The notes beneath the pieces were generated by a model, which was not told where the DNA came from, did no database searches, and was given only the letters and a program-made list of their open reading frames with translations. A stretch of DNA of 64,000 nucleotides from Spirochaetia bacterium (GTDB lineage: Bacteria; Spirochaetota; Spirochaetia; Sphaerochaetales; Sphaerochaetaceae). Shown here in pieces: positions 18,767-26,062 of the stretch (its first letter is position 1; every line of letters starts with the position of its first letter). The stretch spans positions 1,660,784 through 1,724,783 of the forward strand of contig JAKVOU010000001.1 in assembly GCA_022482625.1 (NCBI GenBank), read 5' to 3'. Position numbers and translations under genes: made by a program.

Positions 18767-20082
18767 CCTATCCGAAAAGACGGCCTGCCGTCAGGATTGC
18801 CTCCTGCCAAAGGCAAACCGGCATTCTCCCATGCAGGCAGTTCATCCAAAGCCTGAGAAAAAAGTCTGATAGCTTTCCTTATCTTGTCATCAGTAGCATG
18901 TTCCAACCCGAACATCGAAACAAAATCAGAAACAAACCGTTCGGCATCATCTCCATAGGCATGGGACAGCTGCTTGAACTTCAGGTTGAAATTCATCTGC
19001 AGCAATCTATCAGACGGAATATCCAACAAGGACCGTAAAGCTTCGACATATCTGTTTTCAGGAATATAGGAAAAATCTGCATATCGATAGAATTCTGCCT
19101 TGGAAGGAACTGCATATCGATGCGCTCCCTGCTGCCGTTGATACAGCATCCAGTATAGACTGAGATAGTGCTTGTCAGCAGTCTTGTCCTTCTGCAGATT
19201 ATCCATGAATGACTGACTCCAATACCTATCTGCCGATATGCCGTTGAATTCACCGGACACATATGCATCAGAAGAAAAGGGACAGACTACGGATGCATCG
19301 ATATGATTGGCAATCAAATCGAAATCCTCACGGGAAACTGCCTCATTGTCTTCAAATTTCTTATAAATCCTGTACGCATGCGATTTTTCTATAAAGCCAT
19401 ACAGTTGCATTGCTGCCACGATAAAGCTGTTGACCCTGTCGATACAGCGAAGAGTCAGACGGCCGTCAGCAAGTCCTGCATCAAGCCACTGGTCTTTTTT
19501 CCTGTCAACCGCCCGCAAGCCACCATTGTACCATGATGGCTGGACCTGGGCAGCAGCTTCAAATAATCGGTCAAGTTCATCATCATCTTCAATTTCAAAA
19601 AAATTCAGGATACCAGGCAAGACATAGGCATGTTCCCGTACCGTAATACCGTTGAAAGATACATAGAAGCGCATAAGGAACTGTTTTCCCAGTTCTTCCT
19701 TGTTGTCACTCCGAGGTGTCTTCGAAAGGCAGTATGCCTTCAGTGTATCCAATTCGGGTGTCACGGGCAGATTCCGTACATCGCTCCAGCCGGTGGCATC
19801 TTTGCTGGACAAACCTGCAGGAAGAGGAAACTCATAGCAATAGAAAAACAAATCAGTATATTGTGCTTCATTGTATAACCGAGAAAACAACACGCCATCC
19901 CTGACGATGAAATCAGGCCCTTGAGCCTGATTTGCCATTTCCTGTATCTGATTTATGGGAACACCTTCCAACAAAGGATGGAAATGCTTGAAATCAAGAC
20001 GACCGGACAACGGAAGGACACCATAACGATTGGCAAGCCCGCTGAGAGTTTCGTACAAGACTTTCTTCTGTATCTCATTCAT
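18763..20082 (-). CDS. Conserved-looking hypothetical protein (439 aa)
   Basis: I do not recognise this protein. It has no signal peptide or membrane segment and is acidic and aromatic-rich. It has a recurring pattern of short helical segments (FEIEDDDELDRLFEAAAQV, YRIYKKFEDNEAVSREDFDLI, YVEALRSLLDIPSDRLLQM). The ATG at 20082 is chosen over a TTG two codons upstream because AAAGG lies 9 bases before it. It starts 16 bases after the NusG-like gene ends, so the two are co-transcribed. The context, between a transcription elongation factor paralogue and galE, hints at a link with surface polysaccharide control, but nothing in the sequence proves it. Confidence 0.75.
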   Translation of the reverse strand: MNEIQKKVLYETLSGLANRYGVLPLSGRLDFKHFHPLLEGVPINQIQEMANQAQGPDFIVRDGVLFSRLYNEAQYTDLFFYCYEFPLPAGLSSKDATGWSDVRNLPVTPELDTLKAYCLSKTPRSDNKEELGKQFLMRFYVSFNGITVREHAYVLPGILNFFEIEDDDELDRLFEAAAQVQPSWYNGGLRAVDRKKDQWLDAGLADGRLTLRCIDRVNSFIVAAMQLYGFIEKSHAYRIYKKFEDNEAVSREDFDLIANHIDASVVCPFSSDAYVSGEFNGISADRYWSQSFMDNLQKDKTADKHYLSLYWMLYQRQQGAHRYAVPSKAEFYRYADFSYIPENRYVEALRSLLDIPSDRLLQMNFNLKFKQLSHAYGDDAERFVSDFVSMFGLEHATDDKIRKAIRLFSQALDELPAWENAGLPLAGGNPDGRPSFRIG

Positions 20083-20098
20083 AGACAATTACCTTTTC

Positions 20099-20665
20099 TT
20101 ACTTTTCAAAGACCCGTTTTACATCTTTGTCTGCAACAGGAACTTCCAGGATATCTACAGGAAGCCACACAAGTCTTTTTGCCCCGATGATATCCATGGT
20201 TATACCGATTTTCTTTGACCGTTTGTCAACTTTAGCCACTTCCCCACAACAATCGACCAAAGGACCTGAAACAACCCGGACGACACTACCCAATTCCAAG
20301 GTTACCTTTGACGGCTTGATAAGACCATCATAGGTATATACCCATTCTGCATATGCAATGTCATTGCCAAACATCCGGAAAGTATTGTCTACACGATTAC
20401 GGACCAATCCGAAACAGTAGGGATTCTGGTGGATGTCCCTGGCATAGTACCCCAGTTCCTGCTCCGTTCTCAAAAGGATATACCCAGGCAACAGCGGTTT
20501 TTTAGTCTCGACATAAACTTTTCCATGCCTTTCCCTGATCAGCTTGTAGGGAAATACAATCTCAACATCATCGGCATCTTCAAAAGTCCGTTCGAATTCT
20601 TTCTGTAAATGAGGTATAAGCTTGTTTTCCGCTCCGACCCTACTTGATATGCAGTAGTATGCCAT
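20099..20665 (-). CDS. Specialised NusG paralogue (LoaP/RfaH-like antiterminator)
   Basis: The 188-residue protein has a NusG N-terminal domain (MAYYCISSRVGAENKLIPHL, then KPLLPGYILLRTE). Its C-terminal KOW segment has LGSVVRVVSGPLVDCCGEVAKVDKR followed by IIGAKRLVWLPVDILE. Housekeeping NusG genes sit between secE and rplK; this one does not, so it is a specialised paralogue. Known relatives (RfaH, LoaP, UpxY) let polymerase read through terminators in long polysaccharide or antibiotic operons. Its target here is unknown; only a hypothetical gene and galE lie downstream in the window. Confidence 0.88.
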   Translation of the reverse strand: MAYYCISSRVGAENKLIPHLQKEFERTFEDADDVEIVFPYKLIRERHGKVYVETKKPLLPGYILLRTEQELGYYARDIHQNPYCFGLVRNRVDNTFRMFGNDIAYAEWVYTYDGLIKPSKVTLELGSVVRVVSGPLVDCCGEVAKVDKRSKKIGITMDIIGAKRLVWLPVDILEVPVADKDVKRVFEK

Positions 20666-20778
20666 GGAATCAACCTACTGCAAAGCTTTTAAAAAATCAA
20701 GATTTCATTATGTTCAGGCAAAAGGACAATGTTTTTTCTCAAAACACGATAAAAAGGCCAAATCAAGAAGGAAAAAGT

Positions 20779-20807
20779 TTGACATGACCTGTAAAAGCCC
20801 GTACACT
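20779..20807 (+). promoter_or_regulatory. Promoter of the ugpC-type ATPase gene
   Basis: TTGACA (20779-20784) and TACACT (20802-20807) are separated by exactly 17 bases, 33 bases before the ATG at 20841, with AGGAG in between. This is a strong sigma-70 type promoter. Confidence 0.8.
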
Positions 20808-20840
20808 AAATCCTAGATAAAATAACTATAGGAGCTTTTT

Positions 20841-21935
20841 ATGGCAACTGTAAAACTCAAGAACATTTGTAAGATATACGATGGTAATGTCAAAGCTGTT
20901 GACAATGTAAACATCGATATTGAAGACAAAGAGTTCGTGGTCCTCGTAGGACCTTCCGGATGTGGTAAATCTACCACACTTCGTATGATTGCCGGATTGG
21001 AAGATATTACATCCGGTGAGTTGACTATTGATGACAAGATTGTCAACGATGTTCCCCCGAAAGACAGAGATATTGCAATGGTTTTCCAGAACTATGCACT
21101 CTATCCTCACATGACGGTCTATGACAACATGGCCTTCGGTCTTAAAATCCGAAAGTTCCCCAAAGAAGACATTGACCAGCGCGTAAGGGAAGCAGCAAAG
21201 ATCCTTGATATCGAAGAACTGCTTGACAGAAAGCCGAAGGCACTTTCCGGTGGACAGAGACAGCGTGTAGCTGTCGGCCGTGCAATTGTCCGTCAGCCAA
21301 AGGTCTTCCTGTTTGATGAGCCCTTGTCAAACTTGGATGCGAAGCTACGTGTCCAGATGAGAGCAGAAATCTCAGGATTGCACAACAGGTTGCAGGCTAC
21401 GATGATCTATGTTACCCATGACCAGGTTGAAGCACTGACCATGGCAGACAAGATTGTCGTCATGAAGTTCGGTGTCATCCAGCAGATCGGAAAACCGCTT
21501 GAACTCTACAATGAACCAGACAACAAGTTTGTTGCAGGCTTTATCGGATCACCACCGATGAACTTCATCAATGTAAAAGTTGAAGCAAAAGATGATGACA
21601 TCTATATCAATGAAGGTACTTTTGCCATCAAGGTGCTTCCCGAACAAGCAAAGTTGCTGAAACCTTATATCGGCAAAGAAATCACGTTCGGTGTTCGTCC
21701 TGAGGATGTCGCATTCAGCAAGGAACCGATTGAAAACAAGACTATCAACGGCGATATTTCTGTTGTTGAACCTCTTGGCAGTGAAACCCACGTATATGTA
21801 ACTACTTCCAAGGCACAGGTCATCGGTAAGATTGATCCTGAGCATACCGTGAAAGTAAACACCAAGATTTCACTTCTTCCTGACCTTGAAAGGTCAAAGT
21901 TCTTTGATAATGAGACAGAATTGGTAATCAGATAA
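20841..21935 (+). CDS. ugpC: Sugar ABC transporter ATPase (UgpC/MsmK/MalK type)
   Basis: The 364-residue ATPase energises carbohydrate importers. Walker A is GPSGCGKSTT, the Q-loop MVFQNYALYPHMTV, the signature LSGGQRQRVAVGRA, Walker B VFLFDEPLSNLDAK and the H-loop YVTHDQVEA. A C-terminal MOP/TOBE domain (FGVRPEDVAF, KISLLPDLERSKFFD) is present, as in UgpC and MsmK. It stands alone with its own promoter and terminator. Such orphan ATPases commonly serve several sugar permeases encoded elsewhere. The substrate cannot be read from it. Confidence 0.93.
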   Translation: MATVKLKNICKIYDGNVKAVDNVNIDIEDKEFVVLVGPSGCGKSTTLRMIAGLEDITSGELTIDDKIVNDVPPKDRDIAMVFQNYALYPHMTVYDNMAFGLKIRKFPKEDIDQRVREAAKILDIEELLDRKPKALSGGQRQRVAVGRAIVRQPKVFLFDEPLSNLDAKLRVQMRAEISGLHNRLQATMIYVTHDQVEALTMADKIVVMKFGVIQQIGKPLELYNEPDNKFVAGFIGSPPMNFINVKVEAKDDDIYINEGTFAIKVLPEQAKLLKPYIGKEITFGVRPEDVAFSKEPIENKTINGDISVVEPLGSETHVYVTTSKAQVIGKIDPEHTVKVNTKISLLPDLERSKFFDNETELVIR

Positions 21936-21958
21936 TCCGATACTATTCTCAAAAAAGG

Positions 21959-21991
21959 ACGGGGTTGCCTTGAAATGACAACCCCGTTTTT
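21959..21991 (+). terminator. Terminator of the ugpC-type gene
   Basis: CGGGGTTG (21960-21967) pairs perfectly with CAACCCCG (21979-21986) around an 11-base loop and is followed by TTTTTATTA. Confidence 0.9.
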
Positions 21992-22015
21992 ATTATATGT
22001 CATTAGGAAAACAAG

Positions 22016-22729
22016 ATGACTGCCATTGAAAGAAAAAAAGAAGCAACTACAGTACTCAGACAAACCGGTATTGCTGCACATATCGATATGCTGGAAGCAA
22101 TCAAAGAGCCAACATCAGTCATACTCCATTGCGATGCACAAGGCATACTCATCAGATACAACGGCGCCTACATGCTCAGTGTCTTTGCATTGTCCGCTGT
22201 CAGGCTATTTGACAAATACCTTCCACTCCAAGGTAATGGGCCTATTGTCGTAAGGCAGGCCTTTGAACGTCAGCACCTCCAGGACCGTGGCTATAAAGAA
22301 GAAATCCGTTGTGTTACGGCATTCTATGATGGGCCACAACTCAGTGAGGCTGATTTACCTACATTTATAACTTTCTCAAAACTAGTTCCCGATGATCTGG
22401 ATTTCATATGGAACTATTATCATGAACTGGCAACGGAAGCTTACCTGACAGACAGGTTGGAAAAAGGTGTCATGACAGCTGTCACTTCCAAAGGTAAAAA
22501 GGCAGGCTTCATAGGAATCCATCAAGAAGGCGCACTTGGCATGCTGGAAATCTTACCAGAATACAGAAGAAAAGGCTATGCTGCCATGCTGGAACGTCAT
22601 GTCATGAACCAGCTTATCGCAAATGGCAAAATTCCCTATGCTCATATCAAATCGGATAATGAACCTTCTCTGGCATTACATAGAAAATTAGGTTTTTCCT
22701 TTGCAAAGGAAGAAATAAGCTGGTTCTGA
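22016..22729 (+). CDS. GNAT-family N-acetyltransferase
   Basis: The C-terminal half of this 237-residue protein has the GNAT acetyl-CoA site: AGFIGIHQEGALGMLEILPEYRRKGYAAML (R-x-x-G-x-A loop), ending with NEPSLALHRKLGFSFAKEEI. The first 110 residues lack that fold and resemble the N-terminal extension of GNATs in the FR47/Eis-like group; the acceptor is unknown. A TAGGAAAAC site precedes the ATG. The gene stops 11 bases before convergent lysC ends. Confidence 0.85.
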   Translation: MTAIERKKEATTVLRQTGIAAHIDMLEAIKEPTSVILHCDAQGILIRYNGAYMLSVFALSAVRLFDKYLPLQGNGPIVVRQAFERQHLQDRGYKEEIRCVTAFYDGPQLSEADLPTFITFSKLVPDDLDFIWNYYHELATEAYLTDRLEKGVMTAVTSKGKKAGFIGIHQEGALGMLEILPEYRRKGYAAMLERHVMNQLIANGKIPYAHIKSDNEPSLALHRKLGFSFAKEEISWF

Positions 22730-22740
22730 CAACTAGCTTT

Positions 22741-24048
22741 TCAAGCAAAGACCTCATCAAACAGAGCCTGCACAGCTTTCTTTCTGTCTTCCTCTGCTAC
22801 ACCGAGGAGCATCGTCAGGGAGGAAGCTCCATAATTGACAAACTTCAGTGGAATTCCTGCCTGAACCAAAGCTGTAGATGCCTTGTCGACAATATGTGGC
22901 AATGTCATTATTCCCTGCCCGACGATACCGACGATAGCGAAACCTCTTTCAAAAGATGCATCGTCAAGTTGGAATTCCTCCTTTATGCGGGCACAAAGGG
23001 AATCCAAGACACTATCACTGGCCATGGCACTGTCGAAGTACCAGACAATCGAATCTATACCGAACAAGGAAAGAGTTGGCCTGATACCATAGATATGCAT
23101 CATAGTCAACAGAGCGTGTCTGGTCCCTGGCTTCTTGAACAGCATCAGCTTGCTGACAATGATCCTGCTGTAGTTGCCAATTGCAGAAACACCAACCAAT
23201 GGTTTCCCATCCATACTCCGTGAAGCCGTAATAAGTGTTCCCGGCGCAGCAGGATCATTGGTATTACGGATATTTATCGGTATTTCAGCCTCTCTGACAG
23301 GAGCTATGGCTTCCTCATGGAAAACACTGGCCCCTATGGCAGAAAGTTCCCGTACTTCCCTGTAGGTCATTTTCAGAATCGGAGCAGCGCCTTTCACGTA
23401 ACGCGGATCAGCATTAAAACATCCTGCTACATCAGTCCAGTTTTCATATAATTCTGCCTGGACGGCTCTTGCCAGGATCGCACCGCTTATATCCGAACCA
23501 CCTCTGCTGAATGTCTTGACCTTCTGCTCTTCTCCCATCCCATAGAAACCGGGCAAGACATAGTGGCCTTCAGGTTTCAGAGCCTTCTGCAAATTGAACC
23601 ATGTCTTAGGTGCAATCGTACCATCAGCATGAAGCTCAATGACATCCGCGGCATCAATGAATGTCCAGCCAAGATATTGGGCTACCAGTTTTGCATTGAG
23701 ATACTCACCTCGGCTTGCGGCATAATCTGCACCTTCCCCCGCATTGATTTTCTCAAGCACTTCGCCAAGTGCCTGTTCCATGGACAAGGTATCAAGATTC
23801 AATTCAACCATGATCTGACGGTAACGCTGAGATACCCTTTCAAACTCTTGGTTGCAGTTCCCTTTGGACTGTACGGCTTTTTGACAGGCATAGAGCATAT
23901 CAGTAACCTTGATATCATCACTCGACCGTTTGCCCGGAGCCGAAACAATGACAATCCTCCGGCGTTCATCCGCCTCAAGTATTGCCTTGACTTTTTTCAA
24001 TTGCCCGGCATCGGCAACCGAACTACCGCCGAACTTACAGACGACCAT
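22741..24048 (-). CDS. lysC: Aspartate kinase
   Basis: The 435-residue cytoplasmic enzyme phosphorylates aspartate, the entry step to lysine, threonine, methionine and diaminopimelate. KFGGSSVADAGQL opens the amino acid kinase domain, and FSRGGSDISGAILARA is the substrate loop. The last 140 residues hold two ACT domains (ISKLMLFKKPGTRHALLTMM and FAIVGIVGQGIMTLPHIVDKA), so feedback control is expected. Length is normal for a monofunctional enzyme. GGAGG lies seven bases before the ATG. A leader with three short hairpins precedes it. Confidence 0.93.
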   Translation of the reverse strand: MVVCKFGGSSVADAGQLKKVKAILEADERRRIVIVSAPGKRSSDDIKVTDMLYACQKAVQSKGNCNQEFERVSQRYRQIMVELNLDTLSMEQALGEVLEKINAGEGADYAASRGEYLNAKLVAQYLGWTFIDAADVIELHADGTIAPKTWFNLQKALKPEGHYVLPGFYGMGEEQKVKTFSRGGSDISGAILARAVQAELYENWTDVAGCFNADPRYVKGAAPILKMTYREVRELSAIGASVFHEEAIAPVREAEIPINIRNTNDPAAPGTLITASRSMDGKPLVGVSAIGNYSRIIVSKLMLFKKPGTRHALLTMMHIYGIRPTLSLFGIDSIVWYFDSAMASDSVLDSLCARIKEEFQLDDASFERGFAIVGIVGQGIMTLPHIVDKASTALVQAGIPLKFVNYGASSLTMLLGVAEEDRKKAVQALFDEVFA

Positions 24049-24115
24049 ATGCCTACCTCCAAGATTGCTGACTTTTTGGAAATTACCTTCTTCTTCGTAG
24101 TATCAAGAAAATCCG

Positions 24116-24181
24116 TCTGACCTCCGTCAGATGTGTTTTCCCTTCACTCTGAAGTGATGTCTCTTTATTCTATGGAGAGAC
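24116..24181 (-). promoter_or_regulatory. lysC leader with three short hairpins
   Basis: On the minus strand, in order toward lysC, there are GTCTCT/AGAGAC (24181-24159), CTTCA/TGAAG (24154-24142) and TCTGAC/GTCAGA with a GGAG loop (24131-24116), the last followed by CGGATTTTC. The segment is far shorter than the lysine riboswitch, and I see none of its conserved core. Attenuation or simple leader structure is possible. Confidence 0.35.
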
Positions 24182-24299
24182 AAAATTTTTGGCAAGTAGA
24201 ATTTTAAAAACAAACCACACAGCAAGTAACTTCTGGAAAAAATATCTATCTTCTGTTGCAATACCTATGCTATGCTATCTCAAAAGGGAGTCATGGGTC

Positions 24300-25718
24300 T
24301 TGAAACAACTACAACAGACTGTCACAAAAAGAAAAAATCATCAGGCAACTGTCATTCTTCTTTGTCTGACCACCCTGATGTCAACCATTGATACCAGCAT
24401 AGTTACCATTGGATTACCGACGATAGCAGGGCAACTGCATGCTGATTTCCCGACTGTACAATGGATCATGCTCAGTTATATGCTGGCCCTGACTTCCCTT
24501 ATTGTCGGCATAGGACGCATAGCTGACATATTCGGCAAGAAAAGGCTCTATGCCATCGGCATCCTGTTGTTCATTATCAGTTCAGTACTATGCGGAATTT
24601 CAACATCTGTCGTACAGCTGATTATCTTCCGTACCATCCAAGGCATCGGAGGAGCCATATTGATTACCCTGTCATTTGCCTTGGCTGGCGATGTTCTGCC
24701 AAAAGACAAATTGGAAAATGGTATGGCCGCAATAACAGCCATGCTCCCGATAGGCTTTGCCATCGGCCCCTCTGTCGGGGGGCTGCTGATTACATGGACT
24801 GGTTGGCGTACTATTTTCTTTCTGAACTTGCCATTGGGACTCGTCGCACTCTTGCTTTTCAGATATCTGCCGGTTCTGCCGATACCGACAAGAGGGCAGG
24901 CTCTAGATCTCAAGGGCATGCTGCTGCTCAGCTTCAGTCTGATATGCTATGTCCTCAGCATTACCTTGGCAGAAAAAAAAGGCCCTTGCTTCGGTGTCCT
25001 TTGCCTGGTTATAGCCGCAGTGGCAGGAATAATATTATTCATACATCAGGAAAAAACAGCAAAAGAACCTTTGATTCAGCTTAACGTCTTTCATAATATC
25101 ATATTCAGTGCAAGCCTAGGTATCAGTGTAATCCTCTATCTGGTGATCAATGGCTATGGATTCATCATGCCGTACTACCTTGAGCAGGCAAAAGGACTGA
25201 CAGCAGCTGCCGCAGGCAGCCTGATGATGGCAGGTCCGGTCGGATGTGCAGTACTTACACCAGTTTCCAGCATCATGTCAAAACGAATAGGCAATATAAA
25301 AGTCATGGAATTGGGTATGCTGATGCTGGTAATAGGCATGATCGCCCTGTCTTCTTTGGCTGAAGGGACATCACTTCCTCTCATTGTCATTGAACTCTTC
25401 TTTACAAACGGCAGCCTTGCTTTCTTTCAGACACCGAACAATGCTTTCATCATGTCAATGGCAAAGCCCGGACAGCGAGGAGTGATTTCCGGCCTTCTCA
25501 ACCTTTCACGTACCATGGGGCAGGCTTCGGGAACTACAATCATAGGTGCATTTTTCTTTCTTTTTGCACAAACACCTTCAATACACACAGCTCCATCAGA
25601 AAATATCGTAGCAGGTATACACGGAGCATTCATCATAGCTGCAGGTTTTGCTGCAGGCGCATTTTTTCTCGGTCTGTTTGCCTATAATACAAAGGGAAAA
25701 AGTAAATCCATCAGATAA
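24300..25718 (+). CDS. MFS multidrug exporter (EmrB/QacA type, 14 TM)
   Basis: The product is a drug:proton antiporter of the DHA2 type with about 14 hydrophobic segments. Motifs are TTLMSTIDTSIVTIGLPTIA (motif D1), GIGRIADIFGKKRLYAIG (motif A) and FAIGPSVGGLLI (motif C). The start is uncertain. A TTG at 24300 has GGGAG nine bases upstream and gives 472 residues starting just before the first helix. An ATG at 24267 and the longer open frame to 24189 lack ribosome sites. It is divergent from lysC. An imperfect inverted repeat just after the stop (around 25725-25752) may end transcription. Confidence 0.85.
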   Translation: MKQLQQTVTKRKNHQATVILLCLTTLMSTIDTSIVTIGLPTIAGQLHADFPTVQWIMLSYMLALTSLIVGIGRIADIFGKKRLYAIGILLFIISSVLCGISTSVVQLIIFRTIQGIGGAILITLSFALAGDVLPKDKLENGMAAITAMLPIGFAIGPSVGGLLITWTGWRTIFFLNLPLGLVALLLFRYLPVLPIPTRGQALDLKGMLLLSFSLICYVLSITLAEKKGPCFGVLCLVIAAVAGIILFIHQEKTAKEPLIQLNVFHNIIFSASLGISVILYLVINGYGFIMPYYLEQAKGLTAAAAGSLMMAGPVGCAVLTPVSSIMSKRIGNIKVMELGMLMLVIGMIALSSLAEGTSLPLIVIELFFTNGSLAFFQTPNNAFIMSMAKPGQRGVISGLLNLSRTMGQASGTTIIGAFFFLFAQTPSIHTAPSENIVAGIHGAFIIAAGFAAGAFFLGLFAYNTKGKSKSIR

Positions 25719-25846
25719 CAAGAAAAGGGAGAACATTGCTGTTCCCCCCCTTCAATGGAATATGTTAACTATTTGGAAACCAAGTCGAACGGCAGAAACG
25801 ACAACCAAATGGTCATTACTGATATCCTGCAGACTCTTCCTTTTGG

Positions 25847-26062
25847 TTAATGATAAAACATATCTCTCGGATTGGCAAGATATTTTTTCAAAGGAAGCAA
25901 GGTTTTAACATCAGCAGGCAACCGATAGCTGTCATCCTCTGAGTACCTATCAGAAAAAGCCATTTCCAGCATTTCTTCGGAAAATTTTTGGAAACTGATC
26001 TGATTTTCCTCTGTCGGTCTGCCTGACATTCCGACAGAGAAAAACCATACAAGAACAATCAA
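25847..26062 (-). CDS. Small hypothetical protein overlapping the nrdD stop
   Basis: A 71-codon frame starts with an ATG that overlaps the nrdD TGA (ATGA, 26059-26062), the arrangement used for translational coupling throughout this genome. The product has an N-terminal hydrophobic stretch (IVLVWFFSVGMSG) and a charged remainder ending in ADVKTLLPLKKYLANPRDMFYH. No family is recognised. Codon choice looks like its neighbours. The rest of the gap to the MFS gene holds nothing I can identify. Confidence 0.4.
   Translation of the reverse strand: MIVLVWFFSVGMSGRPTEENQISFQKFSEEMLEMAFSDRYSEDDSYRLPADVKTLLPLKKYLANPRDMFYH

Noticed and set aside
24049-24188. Lysine riboswitch before lysC
   Set aside because: The leader is too short and I see none of the conserved core of that class.
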